Shown here piece by piece: positions 1-13,385 of a stretch of DNA of 64,000 nt; position 1 is the stretch's first letter; every line of letters begins with the position of its first letter. Source of the stretch: Lucifuga dentata (lineage: Eukaryota > Chordata > Actinopteri > Ophidiiformes > Bythitidae); NCBI GenBank assembly GCA_014773175.1, contig VXCM01000118.1, positions 150,801 to 214,800 on the forward strand. Reading direction: 5' to 3'. The notes below the pieces were generated by a model that saw only the letters and a program-made list of their open reading frames with translations, ran no database searches and was not told where the DNA came from. The translations under genes were made by a program, and so were the position numbers.

Positions 1-1588
1 TATATAAATTATATATAAAATACCTTATTTTAAAAGATTAATAATGTTACATGTAAACATTTATGTATGCTCCATCTGTAGTGGTTTTATAATTTGAGAA
101 TGTAAGGTTAGAAAATATTTTAAAATGAACTGCTGTTTCTGTATCTGCAGTAGAACACACCCTGTGGGGATTTTGATAACTCAAATCGTTTGAAAGAGAC
201 AATATCCAGACAGGAAAATCACTCACAAATGGAGAAAATAAAATAAAATAAAATAAAATAAAATAAAATTGCAAGAGTAATTCTACCTGACACACATTAA
301 TCAAAGAACGTGGATTTTCTGAATTTCTTTTAGAATGATTTATTCACCGCCCTCTGGAAAACGTACATTTGTAATACTGTTTTATCGGGCCAATTAAAAG
401 AAAATACATGCTTTACCTGCCTCTTCAATTACAAAAATAAGCCCCGGATGTTAATATTGTTTCCTTCAGAATAAAGAAATTAATTGTTGCTATTGGAAAA
501 CAGGATCATTGAATTGAACTTGAAAATTGTTTTACCTATAAAAACGTTTATAAAAATGCGATGTAATTATAATTATACTATTACGTAACCTGCATCACTA
601 TTCATTTTTGAGCTAGCCACACAATTGTATCACTGTGACCGGAAATGTTTGGAGTATGTTCCGGCTAGCTTGTCAGCGCAGTGTGTAGCTAGCTTGTCTA
701 TAAGGAAGTTTATTGACTCATTATCTTCATTTAAAAAAAAAAAAAAAAAAANAAAAAAAAAAAAAAAAAAAATCCAAGAGTTTTACATTGTGGGTATGTG
801 TACCATCCTAAATATTTTATTCATTTGTTATTTTGTCCTTATATTACACCTCGAGAAGCTTGCGTATAGTGAGCTCGCTAACTACATTAGCCATTTTAAA
901 TGCAATGTTAAGGTTAGCCTGCTAGCTTGCCGTGAAACAAGCAATAGCTACTGATGCCATGCAGCATTAAACAAAGCAAAGTGAGCGTCGTGCTATATAA
1001 GCTCTTAAACTTCCAGTAGAGGAATGCACATTTCGTATTTCATTGTAACTGCGAATGGGGAACTTGTTAGCCATAATTAGCTAGCCGACTATCGCGTGTG
1101 ACACATATAAGGTAAAGCATCGTCTATTGTTCATCCAGTCTTTCAGTATAAGCACCGATAAAAGCTGCATTATTCCCCGTGCTTAAATGCAAACTCCTGG
1201 ACATTTACACGTATGTTACAGTTATAAATGGTTAGTATTGATTCATATTAGCTAAACAGCATGGATTCTACACATAATCGTTATTGATCTGCATGCACAT
1301 AAAGATGATACAATAAGCCATACAGTCAGTATAAACTACATATGCCTTAATTCTGTAGCCAACTTGTGTTGCGAGGCCTTAATCGTCTCAAAGAGCGAGG
1401 TATTATCCACTTTATGAAGGCTTACTTGTAAAGACTGTTAAAACATGAGTAGTTTTACTGTTAACGTATTGTATACATGCATTTGATTTCTCTGTTCATC
1501 AGACTCTGGCCACAAAACCCCTGGCAGTCCAGGAGGGTGAAGACAGGAATTACGGAGCAGGTGGATACACAGACACCCAGTGTGGAGG
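1..1588. other. 5' flank and possible 5' UTR of the Myb/SANT-like gene
   Basis: No coding sequence is recognised. The stretch holds an (AAATA)n run at 236-269, a poly(A) tract with a single N at 752, and many GCTAGC or TTAGC words between 610 and 1090. An ETS-type core, ACCGGAAAT, lies at 638-646. A pyrimidine-rich tract ending in AG at 1501-1502 looks like a splice acceptor, so the first coding exon may begin at 1503 and an untranslated exon may lie upstream. One possible donor is AAG/gtaaag at 1109-1112. Promoter position is inferred, not seen. Confidence 0.35.
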
Positions 1589-4041
1589 ATGTCCTCACAA
1601 TTATACTACAATCAAGACAGTTTTCGCTTCAAGAAAAGAAAAGCTCGTTTCTCTTTTAGTGAAGTCCACATACTGCTGGATGAAGTGAGGAAACATCGAA
1701 TGGTTGTTGTGGGTACGTCTTCTCTGTTCTTTCCTGGAATGGTTTCATTCATTTACAACAGATAGATGATCTGGTTATGTGTACAGGCTCCTAAAAAGCC
1801 ATTGAGAGATGCCCAGGAGTAGGCCGATTATTCTCAGTTTTGAAAACAAAGCATAAGGGACACTAGAAAGGCGCTCATTAGGGTGCATACATCCACTGAA
1901 GCAAACAAGCTTAGACTTAGGTTGAATAATACACTGGACTAAATAGAAAGACACAGCTGCAATAATAATATGACATAATCTTTTATTTGTCATAAGAAGT
2001 GGTTGTTTTTTGTTTTCTTTTTAATTAATCCAGATCCAGACATAATTGCACCTTTTGGGGGGGAAAAAAAAAAAAAAAAAAAACACCGTCATGGGATAAA
2101 TTAGTTTTTCTTTGTGTTACTCTGATGATGATGTTTTAATAACACTTTTTTTGGTTTTTCTCCTGAAGGTAAATTCAACCGAGGGGTGCCAGCAGACATA
2201 AAGAAACGCACATGGGCAGAAATTACCGCACGTGTCAATGAGATCGGAGAGTGCCAGCGTGAAGTCCTTGAGGTCATCAAGAAGTGGTCTGACCTCAAGT
2301 GTGACACCAAGCGGAAAGTGTCTGCCATGAGAGCAGGGACGGTTCCAAACAGGGGCCTCAACTCGCGTCTGTCCCGAGACCTGAACCCAACAGAGAAAAT
2401 AGTGCTCCAAATTCTGGAGATGGACGAGGAAGACCAGAGCATAGGAGATTTCAGTCCGCTGGGAGATGACGATGATGAGCAAGAGGAGGAGGAAGAAATA
2501 GAAGAGGAGGATATGATGCCAAGTTCTCCTAACGGAGGGATGGACATGGCGTCTATGCCACCACCAGCCTCCTGTTCCATAAGTGGACTTTCCCAGCCTG
2601 GTGCCAAAGAGGATCAGTCCTTACCCAACTACAGCGGCTCATCTCGTACGTTCTTGTGGTAGTTTACACCTGACCATATGGCTTACTTTTTATTGTATGT
2701 TTATAGGCCTTAATCATCTCAAAGAGCATGGTAGTGTCCACTTTATGAAGCGTCAAAAATCCAAATTTTGTGTAAGCCATTTAGAAGCCCTGTCCTCTTT
2801 CAGTCTGTCGGTTTGCAACATGACTCAAGAGTTTCCTGAAGTAATTAAATGAGTTATCAGAAAGCCACAACAACACTCACAATAATCTATCTAAAACCAT
2901 TATATATACATCATACATACAGTTTCTGTCCTGTTTAGCTGTTACTACCTGCAGGTTTGAGCTTTTGTTAAATTGCCATCATAGCAGAAATCATTTATGG
3001 AGGCTTATGTTGTCTCTATCCCACACCAGTTCCTCATTGTGTTGCCTGCAGGATATGTGATCAAGTAGTTGATCAGGAGAGCAGACATGAGGAAAAGCTA
3101 TACAAATAAAAATGAAACTACCAATGTTAAAACCAAACACATTCCCTTGACATCAAGCCACCATCCGGGCTGAAAATCACCAACACACCAGGCAAATGAA
3201 AGAGTGTTAAACTAAACATCATGTTTACAGGCACAGAACTGAGAAGATTTGATGTTATGCCACATTCTTGGCCCAGTATTTGCAGACTTTTCATCATCCT
3301 GATAATTTGAATAGTGTGCACCTGTACCTTCCTATTCATGTTCATATTCTGCTTCTGACACATGAATTTGGCTATATTTAGGTGTTTGGATGAACTGTTT
3401 GTTTCATTACATAAATAAGTTGATCTAAATCTATTGAATGTTACAGGAGAGTCTTCACAGCCGTCATTTGATACACAGTATGAAATCCCTGCTTCAGAAG
3501 GTGAGTTCTCAGGATTAGAAATGAAGGAAGAACGCTGAATTGTGTTGTGTAGTAAGAAAACACTGATGTTCTTTTTTTTTTTTTTTAAACTTTTTTCTTT
3601 TTTTAAACTCCAGATGCTGAACCCGGATTCGCAGACTCGGATGATGATGACATGCTGCCGTCCACTCAGTCTCAAAAAATAACAGAACACAACGGCATCC
3701 AGAAACAAAGCACCAGACTACCTCAGACACCCTCTGGACCATCGTCCTCGATGGCCGTGCTCCCAAAACCGGGTCAGCCCTCCCAGAGTGCGAGGGACAG
3801 CATGCTGCAGAACGCGTCACTAAGCCTCCAAGAGCAGCACACCACCAACATGCTGCTGGAGACTGTTTCTCGCTCGCTGGAGCTGCTGTCCGAGTCGGTG
3901 CAGCAGCTGGCGGAGACTCAGCAGGAGTTCGTCCGCGAGTCCCTGCTGCTCCAACGGGAGACTGTGCAGGTTCTCAGAGACTTCACTAGCGGCGCCATCG
4001 CGCTCATGCACGACAAACTGAACGGACGGCCAGCGTTATAG
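1589..4041 (+). CDS. Myb/SANT-like DNA-binding domain protein (NAIF1/MYPOP type), four exons
   Basis: Coding exons are 1589-1712, 2169-2645, 3447-3500 and 3614-4041. All junctions are GT-AG and the phases agree, giving 360 residues. The ATG at 1589 has A at -3 and is the first ATG in frame. Residues about 15-95 form a Myb/SANT-like domain: a basic KKRK patch, the FSF start of helix 1, an RTW tryptophan at 57, and a helix-3 segment with KKWSDLK. This resembles NAIF1 and, more weakly, MYPOP. An acidic tract (Asp/Glu) covers about 141-158. Residues about 288-344 are Leu/Gln/Glu-rich and probably form a coiled coil for dimerisation or partner binding. From the family, the product is a nuclear DNA-binding regulator. 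I cannot say which paralogue it is, so no symbol is given. The long central region is low complexity and probably disordered. Confidence 0.8.
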
Positions 4042-4680
4042 CAGCAGGCTATCGGGCGGAGGCATTGGTGCTAGCCCCTTTTTAAGTTGTATCACTGACT
4101 TCACACTCAATCTTCAGGCACAGAACGTTTTAGTTCATTTGGACTCTACTGCTGGTTGACTGTACCTTTTGATAGTACGCAACAGGTTTTCTGTGGTTTA
4201 TATTCAAAAAAACTGTATTGGTAGAAAAATTTTATCAATAGAAGTTGTCGTTGATTAAATGCAAATTGTTTGAGGAAAGTAATTATCGCTTTCAGCCATA
4301 TTGAAACAACCTGTTTTTTTAGCTACTGAAAGTCAGACCAACTTACGTTGTGAGAGATATTTTTATTATGCATACATCAGATTTAAAGTGTTCACATCGT
4401 TCATATGTTTCATTTTTTTAACATCAGTGAAAATTGTGTGTGTCTTTGTATAAGATGTCATTTTCATTTGCATCAGTGTTTGGAAATGATCTCGTACTGT
4501 AACCATGACTGGATTTCTGCACTGACCATCATATGGTCTGAAAGTTGACCTAGGAACAAGGTGTGTTAGAAAAGTTACCTGTAAAATTGAATAATTTGTG
4601 GTTGGTTGATTCTTTTCATTTTTTACATTATAAATACTCACACTTTAATATGACAATTTAAATAAACCCTACATGTCTTA
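4042..4680 (+). other. 3' UTR of the Myb/SANT-like gene
   Basis: AT-rich sequence follows the stop codon and has no open frame of note. The nearest good polyadenylation signal closes it at 4661. A second AATAAA at 5436 could serve a longer transcript. Confidence 0.5.
4661..4666 (+). terminator. polyadenylation signal AATAAA
   Basis: AATAAA lies about 620 bases after the stop of the Myb/SANT-like gene. An alternative AATAAA is at 5436-5441. Which one is used cannot be told from sequence. Confidence 0.45.
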
Positions 4681-7600
4681 AAACAAAAGTAATTTCCCTC
4701 CCTGTAGCCCCCAAAGTGCTAATCTGACCTGTGACTTGAATTATAAAACTGTCTACATATTTACATCTAATAATTTCCGTGGAGTATTTGTGTATTTTTA
4801 AAATTCCCTGAACTCACTTAACCTATATTAGCTTTATCTGTCATACATACATCAAACATTTGAATTTTGAGAAAATGAGCTTCATAAACCATCAAATATT
4901 TGTTGACAGAGAAAACTTTAAATAGGATTAGTGTTTGATAGAGTTTTAAAAGTCGTTTCCACAGAATTATTGATGAGAACTTCGATAAATTGAAAACTAA
5001 ATATACTGGAATAATTTAAAAGTCAGTCATCTCATGAACAAACATTGTCTATTTATCCTTACACATTTGTCATACTGCTTTATGGACGAGTAATATTTAA
5101 CTTTCACCTTCATCTTGTTAGCTGAGGTCAATCAGTAAGATATGAGGGGACCAGATTATGGAACTCTTATTCTCATTTTTTTAAAACTACTCTTTAATCT
5201 ACTTTAAAGTCTTACAGAACACGATCAGTAAGTATTTTAACTTCTGTTTAATAAACGTTTTCTCTCCTTACATGTTTAATTTTCTTACTTTGCCTAAATA
5301 TGAGCACTTTTTTATTGCTGTAAATGCTGTTTAATAATTTTAAGGTAGGGGCCACAAATAAGCTGCACAATTAATTGTTTTTTTATAGTAACCTTCTGTC
5401 TGTTTTTAAATTTGTGAAACTAAATTAAACTAAACAATAAAGGAGAGGAAGATCCAACCAGCACTCACTATAGTTGCAGTTTTGTAGAAGCTACAGCAGG
5501 GGCACTCCTGCGCAGTCAGAGTTGAAAAACAGGATGTTCCATTCCCAATGTTTTTTTTTTTTTTTTTNTTTTTTTTTTTTTTTTTTCTTTTAAGTCTACA
5601 TTACAATGTATTTGAATAATTCAATGAAAACAATTCTCTATACTATCCAGCTTTATATAAACCAGGTGACACCCCTCCCCCCCATAACAAAATACATCTT
5701 CCCTATGAGAACATCTTCTTTTTGTCATTCTGTGATAAATATCTACAAATAATACTGCCAGCTATCTTTCTGTATGTTTAAGAGAAAACTGATCAGCTTC
5801 ATGATTTGCATTTTTTATTTTGTATTTTGTATTGCTTTTGTATTCATATTTCTATTTGGAAAAATCCCTTTCTTTGAATCTTTGAATGCTGTGTGTTGCA
5901 GAGTGTCATTGTCTGTGTTGCGTTTATTGTTATAACTTGTATTTATTGTTGTAACTTCTTCTTACGCTTCCCTCTGACATTTTTTTTTTTTATTTCAATG
6001 AGATTTTACCTGGTTAATTAAGGTTGAAAAAATGTGAGACCCTGGAAAAATTAAACTGAATATGTTTGCGTGTACAAATACAGAGTATTACAGTAAACCT
6101 GCTACATTCAGTAGGCATCTGGTTTAATGGTTTGTTGGGACTCATTGCTGGTTATGAAGTACTTCCCCTGAGTCTTTACCATGATGCTTAGATTGAATTA
6201 ATGCTCTGAAACTGTACATAACACCTTTACTTTCCTGATGACAATGTGCACAAATGAACCATAGTGAGGTCATTTTATTATGAACAGGAAAACCTGTGTA
6301 TAGGCTTTAGAACCCTGATTCTGAGGTTCTGACTCTGGCTGTACCATGAAGACTGGAATGGTAAATTTATTTAAATAAACTTATTTAAATTAAGAGTTAA
6401 TAATATCAATGCTTTCATATTTGTGCTAATACCAATAATTCACAAATACTTTTATGATATGCTGCTTACAGTTAACAAAAATAACTGACATTTAGTTTCA
6501 AGCATTCCACTGCTAAATTTAGTATCAGGCTTTACTGACTATAATAACTTTAAAACCGAGCATAAACATGTTTAAGTCTTTTTCCTAAATTTGTGCAGCA
6601 AAGGTACAGGGTTTTTTGGGGGGTTAGCTAGATTTGTCAAGCTCTAATCTTAACAGAATACTCAGCATACTGATGTGATACACACACACATACACACACA
6701 GAGAGAGTTAAGTCATATTGATTGCATTGTTCCATGGTCCCTTCTGTCTGAGTGAGTTGGTTAAACAGCTGCCAGGGCGGGCTGGCGTACCACAGCGGGG
6801 GGAGGAGGGCGGGATGCTGCAGGAGTTCAACAGTCTGCTGTGGTTTCCTCCATAGCTGGAAGGCAAGGGGCAGCATTAGAGTCTGGCTGNGTCTGAATAG
6901 GCAGCTGTATTCACATTGTGAGCTGGTCTTTTACCTTTAGTTCTTTACGGAGCACTTAAACCTGAGAGTTTAGCCTCTACAAAAGCCTATTATCCACTTT
7001 GAGTGCCAGTAAAACTGTATTTTCCTGATTTAACCTCTCCTGTCGTTAGGGAAAAATAAAAAAATAACTTTAGTTAGAAAGTGATTATGGACACTAAACT
7101 CATGATTGAATATAGTTTTATTTATATGTTATAAATAAATGCTTTTATAGGTTACATTTTCCAAAAAAGATCTGTTAAGCCTGATAAGACATTGCATTCC
7201 TGTGAAAATGATGAAAATGAAAATGAAAGCTGCACCAATAGAATGACTAAGGATAAAATAGGTATTCTAATTCCAGTAGTAGCAGTTCCAAAGAAATCGC
7301 GTTAAAACAAATGAGAGTTACCATTTCTGATTTGGAGAGAAACTTGATGAAAGAAAATGTTTTTCATTGATGGCAATCCACCATCATAATGGCCTGTTTG
7401 CCTTAAAGTCTAGCTCCATCTTCATCTTCCTCTCAGTGTTTTGTATTTTGCCAATGTCTTGCCTGACATCTGGAGAAAAGCAACAGAGATTTAGGGAGGC
7501 ACAATGAAAGAAAAAAAAAATCTATCCATCGATCTTTTCCTATGCAAGTCTTTGTAAGTTTCCTCCCGCTTTGTTTTGCCCCATTTGACCCTTGTGCCCT

Positions 7601-9857
7601 TTCCTTTCTTCAGTTTTCACCCCCACCTGTTCTCATTCCCTCGTTCCTCCCAGCTCCCTCTTTCATCTTCCATCTGCCACTGAAGTTGAGGCAGGACAGA
7701 GTCTGTGCCGGGGAGGAAAGGTACAGTTGAAGGAAGGCAGATCCATCCTTTTGCTTGGATGGGGATTAAATTATTATCATGCCTCCTTTTGTGTCGCCAC
7801 AAAAGACAAATTATACATCTGCTGCTAAGCCAAACAGTTCAGTTTTATTTACTTCATCGTATCAGTTGTTTGGGGGGATTTGTGATGTGGTCAGTGGCTC
7901 TCTGAGACAGATTTGTTTGTACCATATGCTAGAATACATTCAGGTTATAATAATCAGATTGTTTTAGGAAATCAATTTAGATGTCATCTAACATTTGCGC
8001 TATCTTTGACTAACTCGAGTTCAATTTTGATAGGCTCTTTTAGAAGAAATCCACAACACATATTACAGTGGCTGCAATTTACACAAAAATGCAGCTGTCC
8101 CACGTTTGAACTTCATTGGACGAGCAAACTGCACAAATTCTGGATGATGAAATGCATTCAGAACCAGTTTGAGAAACTTGGAAATGAATCACCTTAAATC
8201 TAAATAACACTTATTTATCATCGTTCCCTGAAAAGCTGACACTTTGAGGATATGAGGAACACACGTCCAGCATCTTAATGAGACAAGCCAATCAGCCAAA
8301 TGACTCAGCCAAATGAGATGCATACATTTAAGCCCGCACACACACACACACACACACACATGCAAACAGAACATCACGGCCCACCAGACACTCACACCAC
8401 ACCTCCTATTGTCCCAGAATCAGACAGCAGCAGGCTGAGGCTGCAGAAGTGGCCACAACAGCCTAATTCCCCCCCCCCNTCCCCCCCCCCTCCCTGAGGG
8501 CCTGGGTCAAATTTGCAGCAGCTCCCCCTCTCTTTCTCCAAGCATCCTTAGGGAGAAGGATCTCCAAGCTGCTGTGTGCAGTAAAGGAGGCAGATGCCGG
8601 CCACTCTAAGTAATGGGTGGGCCACAGGGATGACATGACTCCTTTTTGGTTCCCATGCCCCGTGGCACGCTCGTGTCACACCCCTGCAAGTCGTAGAGAT
8701 GACAACAGCACAGAGGGCGCACTGTCCATCTGCTCTCCTGACACAAAGGCGCTGACATCCTCCTCAGACGCAACAGATAATGTAGATGGACGCTGTAAAT
8801 TCATTGGAGATCAGCATTTCTGTCCAGAGGAAAGGCAGATGATGTATGGGGCACATGTCTGACACGAGGGTCTTGTAGGAATGTAAGATGCAAGAGGTAT
8901 GATGTGACTGATGTGAACAAGTGCTACGCGTGCACCATACAAGTGTCGAATGTTATACATGCAGAGAATGTGCAAACATACATGTTTAAAATGGTCTAAT
9001 TATTTAATTGAATTGTTTTCATTTTTAAGTTGTTTTATATATTTCTAGCTTTCTGATTAAACTTACATGCATAATCGTCTATTAATTAGATGCCAAAATA
9101 ATAGCTCTTGTCAGATTCAAGTCAATCTGCACTGAAAATTATACTCAATTGTTACGTCTCACTAAAAACTCAAAATATGCTGATCTTATGAAGTATCTTT
9201 TATGAATCAAGGTTCTAAAATTTGCACAGGCCACTGACACACAATAAGCAATATTTTCCATTTATGGTCTTTTTAATGTTACAGATGTCATTGTGCATTC
9301 TCTGATTCAATCATTCCCAATCTTTTTATCTGAAATTTTCCACAATTTTCCAAGCAGAAAGCACAAGGAATGCTATGTGGTGTCAACAATAAAACATAGA
9401 CAAACACATAACATACAGTGTACTGTATATATACTATACAGTATATATATATCTATATGCAATGCAGCCTGTGCAAATACAAAATGAAACACCAACATAC
9501 AGTCTCCCTACAGGCTGCAAATACATAATACAAATTTGTTCTCATTTACTTATTAACTTCCGAAGATCATCTAACCCTGCCCTCAAACCGAGTTTATGAA
9601 CCAATGCAGCATTGGTATTAAGGTACAAGGACCTGCTCATAACTATTAAAAGACTGTAGATATGATATGCTTACATATACATATCTATACTAACTTAGCT
9701 TACTATACATGTCATGGCTTATGTTTCTGCTTCCTTTGTCCTTGTCTGAAGGAAGAAGCGTGCCAGGATATATAAGGGCCACTTCAGGCACGCGTCCTCT
9801 ATTCTCATTATAATACCATACCCCCCCCCCCCNNNNNNNNNNNNNNNNNNNNNNNNN

Positions 9858-9923
<66 letters not shown>

Positions 9924-11295
9924 GGGGGGGCACTCGCTTTCTTTGTATGAATAAACTTCATTTCGACCTAAATCCTAGATTAAATGTCAACGTGTTGCCG
10001 AGATAAAGTCCTGGATTATTTATCCTATACTGATATTATTAGCAGTAATATTGTTGTGTTCACTGAAGTGCTACTTAGAGTTATCGATTAAAAGAAACCA
10101 AATTCAAACTCCAAAAGTTTGTTTAAATTACTCAAACTAAAATGATTTATTTCAATGGCATGTAATGTGTTGCAGATTTGAATATTTCACGATTTTAAAC
10201 AAATCAATATTGTCAGGAAATTGTTCATTTATGCTTTCTGTCTCTCTTAAAATCCCCCTTATCTTCATTTAACTTGATATCATTTTATCTCATCTTTAAA
10301 GGCTGGATAAATAATATACTGTGTAAATAACAGTTTAGGTGTGTTTACCCTCCATCCCTGCCAACGACAGGTGCTGGAACCGAAGATCCCTTCAAAATCA
10401 ATACCATTAAAGGGGTTAGCGGTGTGTGTGTGTGTGTGTGTGTGGCTGGGGGTTTGTGGACACAATAGCCTGGTTTGGAGCCCCACACGGTCGACCATGT
10501 GCCGTTCATTATCATACAGCTGTTCGCATGAGGTCTAGACAAAGGCAACCCGATAGTCCAAAACTCCGCAGGANCCCTCCTCCAAATCAAGAGCACAACA
10601 GAAGAGGTCTGAACAACCAAGGCGCACAATGAAAGGTCTTATCCGGACCTGCCCACCCTTTGTCACCTCACACGTGTCAGTGCAATTATAACGTTGGCTG
10701 TAAAGAAAGAAAGACTTTATGCAATTCCGCAATTCCACCACGCTTCCTTATGATCTTTGTTTAGTGTCGAGGTCTCCTCTCCTCCAAAAAGAAATACACG
10801 TTCCAAACAATGATTTATCCCTGGAAACGCAGCTGAAGTTGGTGTCAAGCATTTTGAGGTCTGATGAAATGCAAGACACGTTTCCAAAAGTTTCAATCTC
10901 TACCACTTTCATTATTTCTTGGAGGTTTTTGTTTCTTCTTCAATCAACTACGGATAAAATCCTCATCAGATCATATTGCTCGTTATGGAAAATCATTATT
11001 GATATTTGACATCAAACTTGAATAGTTTGATATAATTTAAGACTTGTATCAAACTGGCCTGTTAAGTGTGCCAAGGCCATGCCATCCAGAACACTGTTTA
11101 TGCTTTTCTGGTTGTTTGGCTGCCAAAACACTAAACATGCACCACGCAGCCACCTTATGCATATTCTTACTTTAGAACTTAGTCCAGATGTAATGTGGGC
11201 TGCCTGAACCCCCGTACCGGTCCCTGGAGTAAGGCTGCTCCCCTGAGGTCTGCTCCTGCTCCTCCTCTTTGCCCATGACGCGCAGCAGCAGAAGG
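4681..11295. other. intergenic region upstream of dlc
   Basis: No exon or RNA gene is supported here. The region holds a poly(T) with one N at 5568, a single N at 6890, a (CA)n at 8336-8360, a poly(C) interrupted by an N at 8479, and a GC-richer block at 8370-8870. It also has a sequencing gap at 9833-9857 followed by about 65 T, a (GT)n at 10422-10444, and an N at 10574. Several motifs discussed under findings (Her/Hes pair at 9758-9793, T-box core at 10337, CACGTG at 10671) make the last 1.8 kb a plausible dlc regulatory region. Confidence 0.5.
9833..9857. other. assembly gap (run of N) between poly(C) and poly(T)
   Basis: A run of N follows a C homopolymer and precedes about 65 consecutive T and then a G run. 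The sequence around it is unreliable, and the true length of the gap is unknown. Confidence 0.95.
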
Positions 11296-11303
11296 TATAA
11301 AAA
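11296..11303 (+). promoter_or_regulatory. dlc: TATA box of dlc
   Basis: TATAAAAA lies 251 bases before the dlc start codon. By usual spacing, transcription would begin near 11325-11330, giving a 5' UTR of roughly 220 bases with no intron needed. Zebrafish deltaC is strongly regulated in presomitic mesoderm, so a TATA promoter is plausible. Confidence 0.6.
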
Positions 11304-11546
11304 CACTCTGCGCCTTTACGTACCACAACCAAAACAAGTGGACCGCAGGCTAGGACACATGAGAAGAATATAGACAGAAGACAAGGATTTTAGTAACATC
11401 TAGAGGATCTACCGCACAGAGATGAACGTTTTTTGAAAGTGTTTTTTTTTTTTTTTTAAATAAGTTATAAGAATCTTCCTCATCACTTTTGGGAATATAA
11501 AACGAATGCGGAGAGCTACTTAGGACTAGAAAGCAAGCTTGAGAAA

Positions 11547-13331
11547 ATGGCACATCTAAACCTGAGATACCTCTTTGCATTGGCCTTAGTGGAAGTGGTA
11601 AGTAAATCTATGTTTGTGCTAAATTAACATTCTCAAAATGTCTTTACGCACATCATGTCTGACTTTTTTTTGTCTGTCATTGCAGGTGTTGTCCTCTGGT
11701 GTGTTTGAGCTGAAGATACATTCATTCCACACGGCGCACCGCATCTGCAGGAGACACAGGGACTGTCATATATTTTTCAGAATTTGCCTTAAACACCCAG
11801 AAGATGTGATCTCAGCAGAGCCACCTTGCACCTTTGGCACCGGACACACCGACGTCATCAGAGCCGACCACACATCAATTTCTAGCAGCGCTCCCATCAG
11901 GGTGCCTTTCCACTTCAAGTGGCCGGTAATTGGAAAAGCACATAACTAAAACCCTAGTGAAGGGTGAACTAAGTACAACACTGTTAATTCTGGAGATGAA
12001 TTTATATGATGTATAGCATAAGATTTTTTATTTTATTTATTTATTTGAATAGATGCCCTCTATTCTGTGTCAGTGAGTTTAGTTGATTTCATAGATGATC
12101 ACTGACTGTTTAACCCCCTTTTAATGTAACGTACGTACATTGTAATAACATTAATAATATTACACAACACTAAACGCGCAATTTCTCTGTTTTAGGGAAC
12201 ATTTTCCTTGATCATTGAAGCCTGGAACGCTGAATCTCAGACTGAATACACAGGTAGGTTACTTCCCAAGAGCAATAACTAATGTGTGGCGAGCGCTGCA
12301 TCCAAATGACGTAAGACGCACAGCTTTACGCACAACATCCTTGAACTAAAGTTTCTTAACAAGCTGGAATTTTCTCCGCAGACAACCAAAACAACCTCGT
12401 GAGCCGCCTGGCAACCAGGAGAAGGCTTGCCATCGGTGAGGACTGGTCTCAGGACGTGCACTTTGGCGAGCAGAGCGAGTTGCGCTACTCTTACCACGTT
12501 TACTGCGACGAGTACTACTTTGGAGACGGCTGCGCTGACTACTGCAGGCCTAGAGACGACACGCTGGGACACTACACCTGCGACGAGGAGGGCAACCGCA
12601 TCTGCTTGGAAGGCTGGAAGGGCAACTACTGTTCTGAGCGTAAGTTCACAGCAATAATTACCACAGTGCCTCTGAGCAAGGCATTAGGCACACATCCTGG
12701 GTGTCTAAAAGCAGATATGTGGAAGGCACATGAGAAAAGAGAATTTACCTTCAGGAATAGGTGATGAGCAAAGAAAAAATTGGTTCCTAATTCTTAAAAC
12801 TTATTTTATATTTTTCTATGGAAGTATGCTGATGGTGACATTATGCTACTTTGGTATTTTCTAATCTCCCTATGACAATAACTTTCAAATAATAGATTTA
12901 GGAAGTAAGTGTTTAAATATGTTAATATGAAAACACTGTTCATTATTATCAGGATGATGCTCGAATTAATTATTCACATTGAAAAAAAAAAGAGAAAGTT
13001 CCATAGTTTCACACTGGGCAGGAAACTTTTCAGAACATATAAAATATTTCTTTTAGGTATCCTGTAGAGTTGTGTTTTACTCTAGAAAGGCTGTTATGCT
13101 CCATCTGCCTTTTGTTCTCTGTTACAATGAGAAAAAGCGCCATGCCCCATTAGAGAGACATTTTTCAAGGTGATCTGGGTGTGTGTGTATGTGTGTGTGT
13201 GTGGTGGGGAGGAGATAAAAAAAAAAGAAAGCATTTTTCTCCGGCAGTGTGCCTACCAGCTGCTTGGCTTAATTCTTAACCAACAGTGAAGTCTGAAGCA
13301 TGGCTGGGGTCAGCTAGGGAGCTCTGTACGT

Positions 13332-13385
<54 letters not shown>

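Noticed and set aside
2101..2607. Ser-rich 168-codon minus-strand open frame
   Set aside because: It is the antisense reading of the acidic tract in the Myb/SANT-like gene.
8617..8862. 82-codon open frame in a GC-richer block upstream of dlc
   Set aside because: No recognisable protein features. The composition suggests a non-coding conserved block at most.
9258..9267. Second CArG-type word CCATTTATGG in the dlc upstream region
   Set aside because: It is far from any muscle gene, and several such words are expected by chance in AT-rich DNA.
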